Source: Desulfoscipio geothermicus DSM 3669
GTDB taxonomy: Bacteria; Bacillota; Desulfotomaculia; Desulfotomaculales; Desulfallaceae
Length of the DNA: 64,000 nt
Direction of reading: 5' to 3'
Assembly: GCF_900115975.1 (NCBI RefSeq)
Contig: NZ_FOYM01000002.1
Span: 62,001-126,000 of the forward strand
Part shown: piece after piece, positions 42,479-51,891 of the stretch
How the letters are laid out: each line of letters starts with the position of its first letter
Position numbering within the stretch: position 1 is the first letter of the stretch
Translations under genes and position numbers: made by a program
Notes under the pieces: generated by a model
What the model saw: the letters and a program-made list of their open reading frames with translations, nothing else
The model's database searches: none
Told to the model about the DNA's origin: nothing

Positions 42479-42877
42479 ATGCTTTCTCAGCGTGAACTGG
42501 ACGAGTTTCTTGGTAATTTGCACAAGCGTGACACCACTGTAAAAAAAGTGCAATTCCCCGCCCTGCAGGTCGAACCCGGGTTACCGCAGTCCCGGTTGCC
42601 CATTGATTTTATCAACGATATTACCGTAGACATTTGGGCGGAACTGGGTGAAGCCACGCTCACGGTAAAAGAAATTCTCAACATGCGGGAAGAAACGGTT
42701 TTTGAACTGGAAAAAGCCGCCGGGGATACCCTGAATATCAAGGTAAACGGGCAGGATTTCGCCCGGGGCGAGGTTATTATTATCGGCAATAACCTGGGTA
42801 TCCGCATAGACCGGGTGATTGATCCCAAGCAATCACCCGGCCAGGGCAGAGCAAAGGATGTCGCTACGCATGGATAA
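42479..42877 (+). CDS. fliN: FliN/SpoA-domain C-ring protein
   Basis: A 132-residue protein with an N-terminal LSQRELDEFLGNLHK motif and a C-terminal SpoA domain (VDIWAELGEATLTVKEILNM, then GQDFARGEVIIIGNNLGIRI). Start ATG 42479 has AAAGGAG at good spacing; a longer frame from 42371 overlaps fliL. A second SpoA protein, FliY, is encoded at 56802, so this locus carries two FliN-type subunits. It overlaps fliO by 8 nt. Confidence 0.88.
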   Translation: MLSQRELDEFLGNLHKRDTTVKKVQFPALQVEPGLPQSRLPIDFINDITVDIWAELGEATLTVKEILNMREETVFELEKAAGDTLNIKVNGQDFARGEVIIIGNNLGIRIDRVIDPKQSPGQGRAKDVATHG

Positions 42878-43226
42878 AGAAATGCTCACTGCCCTGGTAC
42901 GCATAGTCATTTTACTGCCGTTGATCTGCGGACTGGCTTATTTGAGCATCCGGTTCGGCTTCGGGCGGACGAAAATTCCCCTGGCGCATGGATCACAAAA
43001 ACGTATGCGCCTGGTAGAACAGATATCCCTGGACCCCAAGTGTGGGCTTTCCCTGGTGCAGGTGGGGACAAGATACATGCTTTTCGCCCACCAGGAAGGC
43101 AACATCATTCTGGTGCGGGAAATGGAAGAACTGCCCGCGGCCATCGAATCCGCCGCTCCCCAATGGCCGGGTTTGGTTCAACTGATCAGTAAAGTCAGGC
43201 CATCCGGGATTAAGGCGGACAAATAA
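42870..43226 (+). CDS. fliO: Flagellar biosynthetic protein FliO
   Basis: A 118-residue membrane protein with one transmembrane helix ([19 protein letters not shown]) and a cytoplasmic domain [20 protein letters not shown] typical of FliO. FliO assists assembly of FliP in the export gate. ATG 42870 is assumed; ATG 42858 is possible. It lies between fliN and fliP, the usual position. Confidence 0.86.
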   Translation: MDKEMLTALVRIVILLPLICGLAYLSIRFGFGRTKIPLAHGSQKRMRLVEQISLDPKCGLSLVQVGTRYMLFAHQEGNIILVREMEELPAAIESAAPQWPGLVQLISKVRPSGIKADK

Positions 43227-43255
43227 GGGCGTATATCAGCAAGGCGGGAGAAATA

Positions 43256-44035
43256 TTGACATTGCCAACAGACAAAAAACGCGTTCTGTTATTGATATTC
43301 TTGACAGCGCTTGCCGTAGCAATTACCGGCCATGCAGGCCCGGCTGCCGCCCAGCCGCTCCCGGGCATTGATTTAAATGTTCAACCCACGGACGAACCGG
43401 CCCAGGTGGTCAACACCGTTAAAATTTTACTGCTGCTGACCCTGCTTTCTCTGGTACCGGCATTTTTGCTGATGATGACCAGTTTTACCCGGATTATCGT
43501 GGTGCTGTCTTTACTGCGCAGCGCCGTGGGTACGCAGCAGACGCCGCCCAATCAGGTGCTTATCGGACTGGCCCTGTTTTTAACAATTTTTATCATGGCC
43601 CCGGTGGCCCGGCAGGTTAACGAGCAGGCCGTACAACCGTACCTGGCCAACCAAATTTCGCAGCAGCAGGCCTGGGACAGCGCATATGCGCCCCTGCGCA
43701 AGTTCATGCTCCGGCAGACCAGGGAAAAGGACCTGGCGCTGTTTGTTAAATTATCGGGCCGGGAAAAACTACGCAATGAACAGGATGTGCCCGCCGGCGT
43801 TTTAATTCCGGCCTTTGTGATCAGTGAACTGAAAACCGCCTTTCAAATCGGTTTCATGATCTATGTGCCATTTCTGGTCATTGACATGGTGGTGGCCAGC
43901 ACCCTGATGTCCATGGGCATGTTCATGCTGCCGCCCGTCATGATATCCCTGCCTTTTAAAATATTGCTTTTTGTCATGGTGGACGGGTGGTACCTGGTGG
44001 TTAAAACACTGGTGGAAAGTTTCCAGGGGGGATAG
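43256..44035 (+). CDS. fliP: Flagellar biosynthetic protein FliP
   Basis: A 259-residue export-gate membrane protein. An N-terminal signal peptide ([20 protein letters not shown]) is followed by the signatures [19 protein letters not shown] and [20 protein letters not shown]. The start is TTG 43256 after GGCGGGAG. With FliQ and FliR it forms the helical gate through which all axial proteins pass. Confidence 0.96.
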   Translation: MTLPTDKKRVLLLIFLTALAVAITGHAGPAAAQPLPGIDLNVQPTDEPAQVVNTVKILLLLTLLSLVPAFLLMMTSFTRIIVVLSLLRSAVGTQQTPPNQVLIGLALFLTIFIMAPVARQVNEQAVQPYLANQISQQQAWDSAYAPLRKFMLRQTREKDLALFVKLSGREKLRNEQDVPAGVLIPAFVISELKTAFQIGFMIYVPFLVIDMVVASTLMSMGMFMLPPVMISLPFKILLFVMVDGWYLVVKTLVESFQGG

Positions 44036-44039
44036 CGGA

Positions 44040-44309
44040 ATGTCTGAAGCAATGATCATCGAACTGGCCCGAGAGGCCGTATTAATGGTCTGCATTGTGG
44101 CCCTCCCGCCCCTGGCCGTTTCCCTGATCGTGGGCCTGGTCATAAGTATTCTGCAGGCCACAACTCAGGTGCAGGAGCAGTCCCTGACCTTCGTGCCCAA
44201 GATAATTGCCGTTTTTATCACCCTGGCTGTTATGGCTCCCTGGACTGTCCGGGTAATGGTCAATTTTACAAACCGTATTTACAACCGGATTCCCGATCTG
44301 CTCAGGTAA
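44040..44309 (+). CDS. fliQ: Flagellar biosynthetic protein FliQ
   Basis: An 89-residue protein with two transmembrane helices (AVLMVCIVALPPLAVSLIVG and IIAVFITLAVMAPWTVRVMV). Contains ISILQATTQVQEQSLTFVPK, the FliQ signature. ATG 44040 is 4 nt after the fliP stop, with GGGGGGAT upstream. Confidence 0.95.
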   Translation: MSEAMIIELAREAVLMVCIVALPPLAVSLIVGLVISILQATTQVQEQSLTFVPKIIAVFITLAVMAPWTVRVMVNFTNRIYNRIPDLLR

Positions 44310-44321
44310 GGGGTACATAAA

Positions 44322-45089
44322 TTGCTGGACATGAATCAACTGGCCCTGTTTTTTTTGGTACTGGCCAGACTTTCCGCCTTTTTCGCCGCCGGGCCTCTGT
44401 TTTCCATGCCCAACATCCCGGGCCTGGTTAAAATCGGGCTGTCCTTTGCCATAGCCGTAATTATTTTTCCCATGGTGGAAAAAGCCGGGGCAAACTACCC
44501 GCCGGACGGCTGGAGCTTTGTATTTGCCCTGGCGCGCGAAATACTGGTGGGCCTGGCGGTGGGCTACATAGCCAGTCTGGTGCTCAGCGCGCTTATTTAT
44601 GCCGGGGCGCTTATTGACATGCAAATAGGCTTTTTTATGAGTATGATTTTTGACCCACTGGCCGGGGCGATGACCGGTATTTTATCCCGATTCCTGCACC
44701 TGCTGGGAATTGCCGTGCTGCTGGCCTTTGACGGTCACCACATGATCATCGCCGCCCTGGTGCGCAGTTTTGAGATCGTTCCGGTTAATACAGCGCTGCT
44801 ACAGGGTGCCTCAGCCATGTTTTTAATCAAGGTTTTCGGCCAGGCCGTTACCATCGGGGTGCAAATCGCCGCGCCGTTGATAGCAGTGATGCTGGTGATT
44901 GATGTAACGCTGGGTCTGCTGGCCCGGACCGCGCCGCAGTTAAACGCTTTCATGCTGGGGTTTCCCATTAAAATAATTTTCGGATTGTTGACCATCAGCA
45001 TCATGGTGCCCGTTCTGGTACGCATTATCTATTCTCTTTGCGGGGTTATTGAAAAAGATATACTATTCTTGCTGAAGGGAATGACCTGA
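44322..45089 (+). CDS. fliR: Flagellar biosynthetic protein FliR
   Basis: A 255-residue polytopic membrane protein of the export gate with about six helices. GFFMSMIFDPLAGAMTGILS and FLLVLARLSAFFAAGPLFS-like segments are typical. Start TTG 44322 follows AAGGGG. Its last base pair overlaps the flhB start (A of TGA/ATG at 45089). Confidence 0.94.
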   Translation: MLDMNQLALFFLVLARLSAFFAAGPLFSMPNIPGLVKIGLSFAIAVIIFPMVEKAGANYPPDGWSFVFALAREILVGLAVGYIASLVLSALIYAGALIDMQIGFFMSMIFDPLAGAMTGILSRFLHLLGIAVLLAFDGHHMIIAALVRSFEIVPVNTALLQGASAMFLIKVFGQAVTIGVQIAAPLIAVMLVIDVTLGLLARTAPQLNAFMLGFPIKIIFGLLTISIMVPVLVRIIYSLCGVIEKDILFLLKGMT

Positions 45090-46156
45090 TGGCTGATAAC
45101 AATGCGCAGCAAAAAACCGAAGCGCCGTCACCGCGCAGGTTACGGGAGGCGCGCAAAAAGGGCCAAGTGCCCAAGAGCCGCGACCTCAGCGCGGCGGTAA
45201 TACTGCTGGCGGCCCTGGTAACAATAACTTTTTTCAAGGATTACATCGTTATTTCCATGCAGCGCCTGCTGGTAGGATATTTCAGCGGCGGCTTCGCAAT
45301 AAATTTACCGGCGGAAAAGCTGCCTTATTACATACTGGGTTTTCTGTTGCGCGCCGGCGTGATTTTATTGCCCGTTTTCATAATTATTGTCATAGCCGCC
45401 GTGGCGGCCAACGTCATGCAGGTGGGGGTGCTCTTCGCACCGCAGGTTTTACAGCCCAAACCGGAGCGTCTGAACCCCGTGGAAGGTTTTAAAAGAATAT
45501 TCAGCCTGCGCAGTTTGTTTGAACTGGCCAAAAACATTTTGAAAATAATCATCGTGGCCGCCGTGGTATACTCAGTCATTAAAGTCCGGTTACCCGAAAT
45601 GTTATTAATATATTTCAAAACCCCGCCCGAGTTGTTGGACCAGATCGCCGGAACCATGCTGATTGCCGCCTTTGCCGGCGGGGGCGCTTTTTTTGCCATA
45701 TCCGTTTTTGACTTGTTATTCCAAAGATATGAACACATAAAAAACCTGCGTATGACCAAACAGGAATTAAAGGATGAACTGAAGCAGACCGAGGGCGACC
45801 CGCTGGTCAAATCCTGGCTGCGCCGTCGGCAGCGGGAATTGCTGATGAATGCCATTCGCCAGGAAGTCCCCCGAGCCACCGTGGTTGTCACCAACCCCAC
45901 CCACGTGGCCGTAGCGGTAAAGTACGATGACCGGCAAATGGGTGCCCCGACGGTTACCGCCAAGGGGGCGGGCGAACTGGTAACCGTAATGAAAAAATTG
46001 GCCCGGCAGCACAATGTGCCCGTGGTGGAAAACCCGCCGGTGGCCCGGGCGCTGTACAACAGTGTCGAGGTGGGCCGGGAGATTCCCGTGGAACTGTACC
46101 AGGCCATCGCCGAGATCATCGCCATGGTATACCGGATGAAAGGCAAAGCCGGGTAG
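45089..46156 (+). CDS. flhB: Flagellar export switch protein FlhB
   Basis: A 355-residue membrane protein with four helices and a cytoplasmic autocleavage domain; the NPTH cleavage site is at residues 269-272 (VVVTNPTHVAVAVKY). FlhB changes substrate specificity from hook to filament proteins with FliK. The N-terminus QQKTEAPSPRRLREARKKGQ is diagnostic. The gap before flhA (46157-46278) shows only a short inverted repeat near 46164. Confidence 0.97.
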   Translation: MADNNAQQKTEAPSPRRLREARKKGQVPKSRDLSAAVILLAALVTITFFKDYIVISMQRLLVGYFSGGFAINLPAEKLPYYILGFLLRAGVILLPVFIIIVIAAVAANVMQVGVLFAPQVLQPKPERLNPVEGFKRIFSLRSLFELAKNILKIIIVAAVVYSVIKVRLPEMLLIYFKTPPELLDQIAGTMLIAAFAGGGAFFAISVFDLLFQRYEHIKNLRMTKQELKDELKQTEGDPLVKSWLRRRQRELLMNAIRQEVPRATVVVTNPTHVAVAVKYDDRQMGAPTVTAKGAGELVTVMKKLARQHNVPVVENPPVARALYNSVEVGREIPVELYQAIAEIIAMVYRMKGKAG

Positions 46157-46278
46157 AACCTATGCATAGGAAAGAAAGACAGCGGCGGGGCCGGCGGCTC
46201 CCCGCAAGTGACGTCCTGGAGCGCCGGTAACAGCACCCGGCGCAGCAAGGTAATTATTCAAACTAGGAGGAAACAGCA

Positions 46279-48360
46279 TTGGCAACCTATACCAGGGCAG
46301 GCATGGGGCAGCATCTTAAAAATAATACCGACGTTATCATCGCCGCCGCCATTCTGGGGATAGTGCTGCTCATTATCATACCCCTGCCGCCGCTGGCACT
46401 GGACATATTTCTTACCATCAGCATCACCCTGGCCCTGGTCATCATCATGATCACCATGTTCACCACTGAGCCGCTGCAGTTTTCGGTTTTCCCGGCCCTG
46501 CTGCTGGTAACCACGCTGTACCGGCTGTCGCTGAACATTTCCTCCACCCGGCTGATCCTGGGCGAGGCCCAGGCAGGTAAAATCATCAACGGTTTCGGCC
46601 AGTTCGTGGTGGGCGGTGACTACGTGGTGGGAGCCATTGTGTTTATTATTATCACTGTCATTCAATTCGTGGTCATCACCAGCGGCGCGGGCCGGGTATC
46701 GGAGGTGGCGGCACGCTTTACCCTGGATGCCATGCCCGGTAAGCAAATGAGCATAGACGCCGACTTCAACAGCGGGCTGATCACCGAGGACGAAGCCCGG
46801 GACCGCCGCCGCAAGTTGCAGCGGGAAGCCGACTTTTTCGGGGCCATGGACGGTGCCAGCAAATTCGTGCGCGGCGACGCCATAGCCGGCATTGTCATCA
46901 TTATCATTAATATTATTGGCGGCATAACCATCGGTGTGGCGCAAAAAGGCATGGACGTGCTGACATCCATGCAAACCTATACTATTTTAACCATTGGCGA
47001 CGGACTGGTTTCCCAAATACCGGCGGTGCTTATATCCACCGCCTCCGGTATACTGGTCACCCGGGCCACCTCCGATGCCAGCTTCGGTACGGATTTAGCC
47101 CAGCAGTTTTTAAACTTCCCCAAAATTCTGTTTATCGTGGCGGGTATCCTGTTCGCCATCGGGTTGATCCCGGCCATGCCGACCCTGGTCTTTTTCATCC
47201 TGGCCGGCGCCACCGGTTTTCTGGGCTATACCTTGCTTAACGACCAGAAAAAGAAGGAAATACACCGGCAGGAAGAAGCAGCAAAAAGACAGGTGCAGGA
47301 AAAACGCGAACCGGAAAATGTCCTGCAGTTTATGGAAACCGATCCGCTGCAAATTGAAATCGGCTATAACCTGATTCCCCTGACGGATGAAAAATCAGGG
47401 GGCGACCTGCTGCAAAGACTGGCTGCCGTGCGCCGGCAGTGCGCCATTGAAATGGGGATTTACGTGCGCCCCATCCGCATCAGGGACAACCTGCAACTGC
47501 CGCCAAACCGGTACATTTTCAAAATCCGGGGAGAAGAAATTGAAAACGGCGAACTGATGCCGGGCCATTTTCTGGCGCTTAACCCCACCGGCGAAGAAAT
47601 CAGCGTCACCGGCATACCCACCACCGAACCCACCTTTGGTTTACCGGCCTGGTGGGTCACCAGGGACAAGCAGGACGAGGTGGAAATGGCCGGTTTTACC
47701 GTGGTTGACTGCCCCACGGTATTGGTTACCCACTTGACCGAGTTTATTAAAAAGCACGCCCATGAACTTCTGGGCCGCCAGGACGTCAGGGAATTGCTTG
47801 ATGTGGTGAAAGATAAAAACCCGGCGGTAGTGGACGAACTGGTTCCGGACCTCATGTCGGTGGGTGAGATTCAAAAGGTGCTGCAGCATCTGCTACGGGA
47901 AAACGTGCCCGTTAAAGACATCATATCTATACTGGAGGCCCTGGGCGACGGGGTGCGCGTCAACAAGGACATGGACTTTTTAATTGAACATGTACGTCAG
48001 GCGCTGGCCCGCAGTATTTGCCGCAGCCTGCTGAACGCTGAAAACAAGCTGCAGGTAATTACCCTGCACCCCAAATTGGAACAGTTGCTTTCTGACGCCA
48101 TACAGCCCACCCAGTTGGGTTCCTATCCCGTGCTGGAACCCGGGTTGGCCCGGCGGGTACTGGACAGTATTGCCGGAACACTGGAAAAGGCGCTGGGCCA
48201 CGGCTATTCACCGGTACTGTTGTGCTCGGCGCGCCTGCGCCTGCCGCTCAGGCGGTTTATCGCCCGGCAGATGCCGGCCACGGCAGTGCTGTCCATGAAC
48301 GAAATCATACCGGAAATTGAGATCGAAGCAGTGGGGACGGTGGTTTTGGATGAAAATTAA
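46279..48360 (+). CDS. flhA: Flagellar export gate protein FlhA
   Basis: A 693-residue export component: eight transmembrane helices in the first 320 residues with the conserved cytoplasmic FHIPEP-type loop region (RFTLDAMPGKQMSIDADFN), then a large cytoplasmic chaperone-docking domain. Start TTG 46279 follows AGGAGG. The end overlaps flhF by 11 nt. Confidence 0.97.
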   Translation: MATYTRAGMGQHLKNNTDVIIAAAILGIVLLIIIPLPPLALDIFLTISITLALVIIMITMFTTEPLQFSVFPALLLVTTLYRLSLNISSTRLILGEAQAGKIINGFGQFVVGGDYVVGAIVFIIITVIQFVVITSGAGRVSEVAARFTLDAMPGKQMSIDADFNSGLITEDEARDRRRKLQREADFFGAMDGASKFVRGDAIAGIVIIIINIIGGITIGVAQKGMDVLTSMQTYTILTIGDGLVSQIPAVLISTASGILVTRATSDASFGTDLAQQFLNFPKILFIVAGILFAIGLIPAMPTLVFFILAGATGFLGYTLLNDQKKKEIHRQEEAAKRQVQEKREPENVLQFMETDPLQIEIGYNLIPLTDEKSGGDLLQRLAAVRRQCAIEMGIYVRPIRIRDNLQLPPNRYIFKIRGEEIENGELMPGHFLALNPTGEEISVTGIPTTEPTFGLPAWWVTRDKQDEVEMAGFTVVDCPTVLVTHLTEFIKKHAHELLGRQDVRELLDVVKDKNPAVVDELVPDLMSVGEIQKVLQHLLRENVPVKDIISILEALGDGVRVNKDMDFLIEHVRQALARSICRSLLNAENKLQVITLHPKLEQLLSDAIQPTQLGSYPVLEPGLARRVLDSIAGTLEKALGHGYSPVLLCSARLRLPLRRFIARQMPATAVLSMNEIIPEIEIEAVGTVVLDEN

Positions 48361-49579
48361 AAAATTTGTGGCCGCCGACATGCAGCAGATATTGCAGCAG
48401 GTTCGCCGGGAACTGGGGGAAGACGCGGTAATCATCAGCACCCAAAAAGAACCTATACGCAGTATCAAGCATCTTTTCGGCCAAAGGCAGATTGAAGTTA
48501 CCGCGGCAGTGGACGAGGTGCCGGACAACAATCGTAGCCCCCAAAGCATTAGTGAGACTCAACCGCCTCCACTGCTCACCGGCGGGCCTGATAACAAGGA
48601 GAAAAATAATTTATATGTCACTGATGATGTCATTACACCGCCGCGCATCATTCCCGGTAGATTGATACCCGCCAAACTGCCGGAACCTATTATGCAAATT
48701 GCCGGTAAAGAACATGACAACTGGTTTAAGGTTGTTCTAGAACGGGAAATGGATAAGGAGGAAAGCGTTGTGGAAAACGGACTGGTGGGCAAATGGAAAA
48801 AAATATTGCGCCAGATGGAAGTCAACGACAGCGTTATAGAAAAATTATTTAAAGAGCTTGATTTACTGGCAGATCAGGAGCAGGAAGTATCTGAAGACAT
48901 TTTTCTAGTGCACCTGAAAAAAGAAATTATTAATTTGTTAAAACTTACGTACAATAAGGTTAACACTTCGCGCATTTACACTTTCATCGGGCCCACCGGC
49001 GTGGGGAAAACCCTTACGCTGGCCAAACTGGCCACCAGGATGAAAGTAATGGAGAAAAAACAAATCGCCTTGATCAGTGTGTTTAATCACCGATTCGGCG
49101 CCGTGGATAAATTGAACTTTTACGGCGATATCATCGGCACCCCGGTAGAGGTCGTCATGACCCCCGGAGAGCTTTCACGGGCCGTTGAAGCGCACCGGGA
49201 CAAAGATTTTATTTTTATCGATACAGAGGGCAAAACATCCAAAAACCAGAGCCAGGTGCTGGAATTGCAAACTTTTGTCGGCGCCGTGAACGAGCCGCAG
49301 CATATTTTCCTTGTGCTGAGCACGGCTATCAGAAACCGTGATGTTTTGAGGATCGCCAATGACTTTATGCCCATCGGGTACAATCAATTAATTATGACTA
49401 AAATGGATGAAACAGATACATTCGGCACCATGCTAAACCTGGCTTGTAACACAGGCCTTCCGGTGGCTTACGCAACCAACGGCCAGAACGTACCGGATGA
49501 TATCGAAAAAGTTACTCCCAAACGCTTTGCTGAAATATTGCTCGGGGGCGTCGTGCTGGATGAGGATTCTGAAACGTAA
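48350..49579 (+). CDS. flhF: Flagellar SRP-like GTPase FlhF
   Basis: A 409-residue SRP-family GTPase that sets flagellar number or position. The N-terminus MKIKKFVAADMQQILQQVRR is the FlhF B domain; P-loop GPTGVGKTLTLAKLA starts the G domain (about residues 210-225), followed by DTEGKTSKN-like and TKMDETDTFG (G4). ATG 48350 is inside the flhA end; upstream in-frame starts are rejected. A low-conservation linker spans about 60-150. Confidence 0.94.
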   Translation: MKIKKFVAADMQQILQQVRRELGEDAVIISTQKEPIRSIKHLFGQRQIEVTAAVDEVPDNNRSPQSISETQPPPLLTGGPDNKEKNNLYVTDDVITPPRIIPGRLIPAKLPEPIMQIAGKEHDNWFKVVLEREMDKEESVVENGLVGKWKKILRQMEVNDSVIEKLFKELDLLADQEQEVSEDIFLVHLKKEIINLLKLTYNKVNTSRIYTFIGPTGVGKTLTLAKLATRMKVMEKKQIALISVFNHRFGAVDKLNFYGDIIGTPVEVVMTPGELSRAVEAHRDKDFIFIDTEGKTSKNQSQVLELQTFVGAVNEPQHIFLVLSTAIRNRDVLRIANDFMPIGYNQLIMTKMDETDTFGTMLNLACNTGLPVAYATNGQNVPDDIEKVTPKRFAEILLGGVVLDEDSET

Positions 49580-50435
49580 TTTTTTCAAGGATGAGACACA
49601 AAGCTTTCCTCATGAGCCTGTACCGGCATGGGGACCGCGGGTCATTACCGTAACCAGCGGCAAGGGTGGCGTGGGAAAAACCAGCCTGACGGTGAACCTG
49701 GCCATTGCCCTGGTGCAACTGGGACAGCGGGTGATTATTTTTGACGCCGATTTGGGATTGGCCAATGTGGACGTATTGCTGGATGTTGCGCCTTCACTGA
49801 CTCTTTATGACCATATCTACAGGGATGTGCCTATTGAAGATATTTTATTGCCGGGGCCCGGCGGCATAAAAATAATTTCCGGCGGGTCGGGATTTTTGGA
49901 GCTGACTAATCTTTCCAGTAGTCAACGTGCCGGTTTATTAAAAAATATTGAAAAACTGAATCGTATGGCTGATTTTGTCTTAATTGACACCGGCGCCGGC
50001 ATTTCCAAAGATGTGCTCGCTTTTTGCGCCGCGGCGGATGACGTCTTTATGGTCATCACCCCCGAGCCAACCTCGCTGGCTGATGCCTATGGACTGATCA
50101 AGGTGCTGGACCGGTTTAAAGTACACAGGGAATTGTTTTTCGTGGTCAACCAAACGCACAATGACCGCGAAACGTCCCACACCGTGGAACGCTTGCGGGC
50201 TGTGGTGGACAATTACCTAACCATCAAACTGAATTACCTGGGCGATATCTGGTACGATCAAGCAGTTTCCAGGGCTGTTAAAAACCAGCGGCCATTTATA
50301 TTGAGTGATTCCAACGCCAGGGCAGCCATAGCGGTTAAAAAAATTGCACATGCCATTTTGCACAAGGAATGGGCGACGGAAGAAGAAAGGGGTCTGCGAG
50401 GATTTGTTAATAAGTTAAGCAGGTTATTCAGGTGA
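49560..50435 (+). CDS. flhG: MinD-like flagellar number regulator FlhG
   Basis: A 291-residue ParA/MinD ATPase. A deviant Walker A (TVTSGKGGVGKTSLTVNLA) is at about residues 30-48, the Walker B-like IIFDADLGLANVD follows, and VLIDTGAGISKDVLAF carries the third motif. ATG 49560 overlaps the flhF end by 20 nt. It works with FlhF to control flagellar placement. Confidence 0.92.
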   Translation: MRILKRNFFKDETQSFPHEPVPAWGPRVITVTSGKGGVGKTSLTVNLAIALVQLGQRVIIFDADLGLANVDVLLDVAPSLTLYDHIYRDVPIEDILLPGPGGIKIISGGSGFLELTNLSSSQRAGLLKNIEKLNRMADFVLIDTGAGISKDVLAFCAAADDVFMVITPEPTSLADAYGLIKVLDRFKVHRELFFVVNQTHNDRETSHTVERLRAVVDNYLTIKLNYLGDIWYDQAVSRAVKNQRPFILSDSNARAAIAVKKIAHAILHKEWATEEERGLRGFVNKLSRLFR

Positions 50436-50452
50436 TTGGGAGGAAATTGATC

Positions 50453-51103
50453 TTGTCTCAGCAAATAACCTTTGATGTCAACCAAAAAATTCAGGTTTCC
50501 AGAATAGCTGAAGAAAATTATTTTGATTCCAGCATCCAGGACGTACGGGGCGGTTTTTTTAGCATAGCCATCCCCTACCTTAAGGAACACCCCCTGGTAC
50601 TTTACAGGGGAGAAGAGGTGCGGGTGCGGTTCACCCTGCAAAACGCCAGTTATAGATTTACCACCCGGGTTATCGGGGTAGCCACGAACAATATCAAACT
50701 TTACAAGCTGGCCTACCCCGAAAAAATTGACCGGATTCAACTGCGAAACCATGTTCGGCTATCGGTAATGTTGGATGTGGAGTACGCCGTAAAGGAATCA
50801 GAAAGTCAAAAATTAAAATTCACCAAAGGCATCACCGTGGACCTGAGCGGTGGCGGCATGAAATTGGCGGCGCGGGAAAATATAGAAGAAAACAGCCTTT
50901 TAATCTTAAAGTTTGTATTACCGTTGAAAAACAAAGCCGAACCCGTACAATTAAAAGCCAAAGTTGTTCGCTCAATAAAAGCGGATCCCCAAAGGGAGGT
51001 ATATCACCTGGGTTTAAGGTTTGAGGATATAACCTATCGCGAAGAAGATATGATCGTGCGCTTTATTTTTGAAAGAATGGCCCAGCAAAAACGCCTGCGT
51101 TAA
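50453..51103 (+). CDS. PilZ-domain c-di-GMP effector, YcgR-like flagellar brake
   Basis: A 216-residue protein with an N-terminal YcgR-type domain (residues 1-100) and a C-terminal PilZ domain. The c-di-GMP-binding motifs are visible: RIQLRNHVRL (R-x3-R type) and DLSGGGMKLA (D/N-x-S-x-x-G). YcgR proteins bind the motor and slow it when c-di-GMP is high. TTG 50453 is 9 nt after GGGAGG. It lies between flhG and sigD, so it is under the same riboswitch. Confidence 0.88.
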   Translation: MSQQITFDVNQKIQVSRIAEENYFDSSIQDVRGGFFSIAIPYLKEHPLVLYRGEEVRVRFTLQNASYRFTTRVIGVATNNIKLYKLAYPEKIDRIQLRNHVRLSVMLDVEYAVKESESQKLKFTKGITVDLSGGGMKLAARENIEENSLLILKFVLPLKNKAEPVQLKAKVVRSIKADPQREVYHLGLRFEDITYREEDMIVRFIFERMAQQKRLR

Positions 51104-51116
51104 ACGGGGTGATCAA

Positions 51117-51857
51117 ATGGGCAACCATGATGTTTGGGACCAGTTCGGCAAAACCCGGGACCCGTCCTTGAGAGAAAAGTTGGTGCTTGATCACCTCGGG
51201 CTGGTTAAGTATCTGGCCGGGCGACTGGCCGTCAATGCTCCCCCCGGTATGACCCGGGAGGACCTGGAGGGATGCGGGGTGATCGGCTTACTGGATGCTA
51301 TAGACAAGTACAACAACAAACTGGGCATGGAATTTAAAAACTATGCTTATACCCGTGTACGCGGGGCCATCCTGGATGAAATAAGAAAACAAAATTGGGT
51401 ACCGCGGAGCAAGTGGCAGAAGTTTAATCAACTAAAAAAAGCAAAGGAGCGCTTGATGCAACAGGGGGGACATCCCGGAGAAAAACTGCTGGCCGAAAAA
51501 TTGGGCGTGGATGATGTGAAATTACGCCAACTGGCCGCGGAATACAACAATGCTTTTCCCGTTTCCCTGGACGACAACCCGGGGAACGACAACGACAGCG
51601 TGCTGGTGGATATGATCAGCGATCCCGGCAGTCCCGACCCGCTGGACCAGGTGGTGGAAAGGACCGAAAAAGAAGTTCTGGCGGCGGCCATTGACGAACT
51701 GCCGGAAAGGGACAGACTGGTACTGGCCCTTTATTACCAGGAGGAACTAACCTTGAAGGAAATAGGTAAAATTCTGGAAGTTACCGAATCACGGGTTTGC
51801 CAGTTGCATGCCAAAGCGCTGCAGCGCTTGCGAAGTATTTTATCTGATCGTTTATAA
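51117..51857 (+). CDS. sigD: Flagellar sigma factor SigD/FliA (sigma-28)
   Basis: A 246-residue sigma-70-family factor. Region 2 includes DLEGCGVIGLLDAIDKYNN and YTRVRGAILDEIRKQNWVPR; the C-terminal region 4 helix-turn-helix is LTLKEIGKILEVTESRVCQL. It would read the sigma-28 promoters at 3918, 8376, 26928 and possibly 11092 and is held by FlgM (3985). ATG 51117 follows ACGGGGTGAT; earlier in-frame ATG 51069 lies within the PilZ gene. Confidence 0.96.
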   Translation: MGNHDVWDQFGKTRDPSLREKLVLDHLGLVKYLAGRLAVNAPPGMTREDLEGCGVIGLLDAIDKYNNKLGMEFKNYAYTRVRGAILDEIRKQNWVPRSKWQKFNQLKKAKERLMQQGGHPGEKLLAEKLGVDDVKLRQLAAEYNNAFPVSLDDNPGNDNDSVLVDMISDPGSPDPLDQVVERTEKEVLAAAIDELPERDRLVLALYYQEELTLKEIGKILEVTESRVCQLHAKALQRLRSILSDRL

Positions 51858-51891
51858 CATGAACTTTTTGTTTGCGGAAAGGAGCCTGCCA

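Noticed and set aside
45328-46248. 306-codon minus-strand frame opposite flhB
   Set aside because: Antisense shadow; flhB is fully supported.
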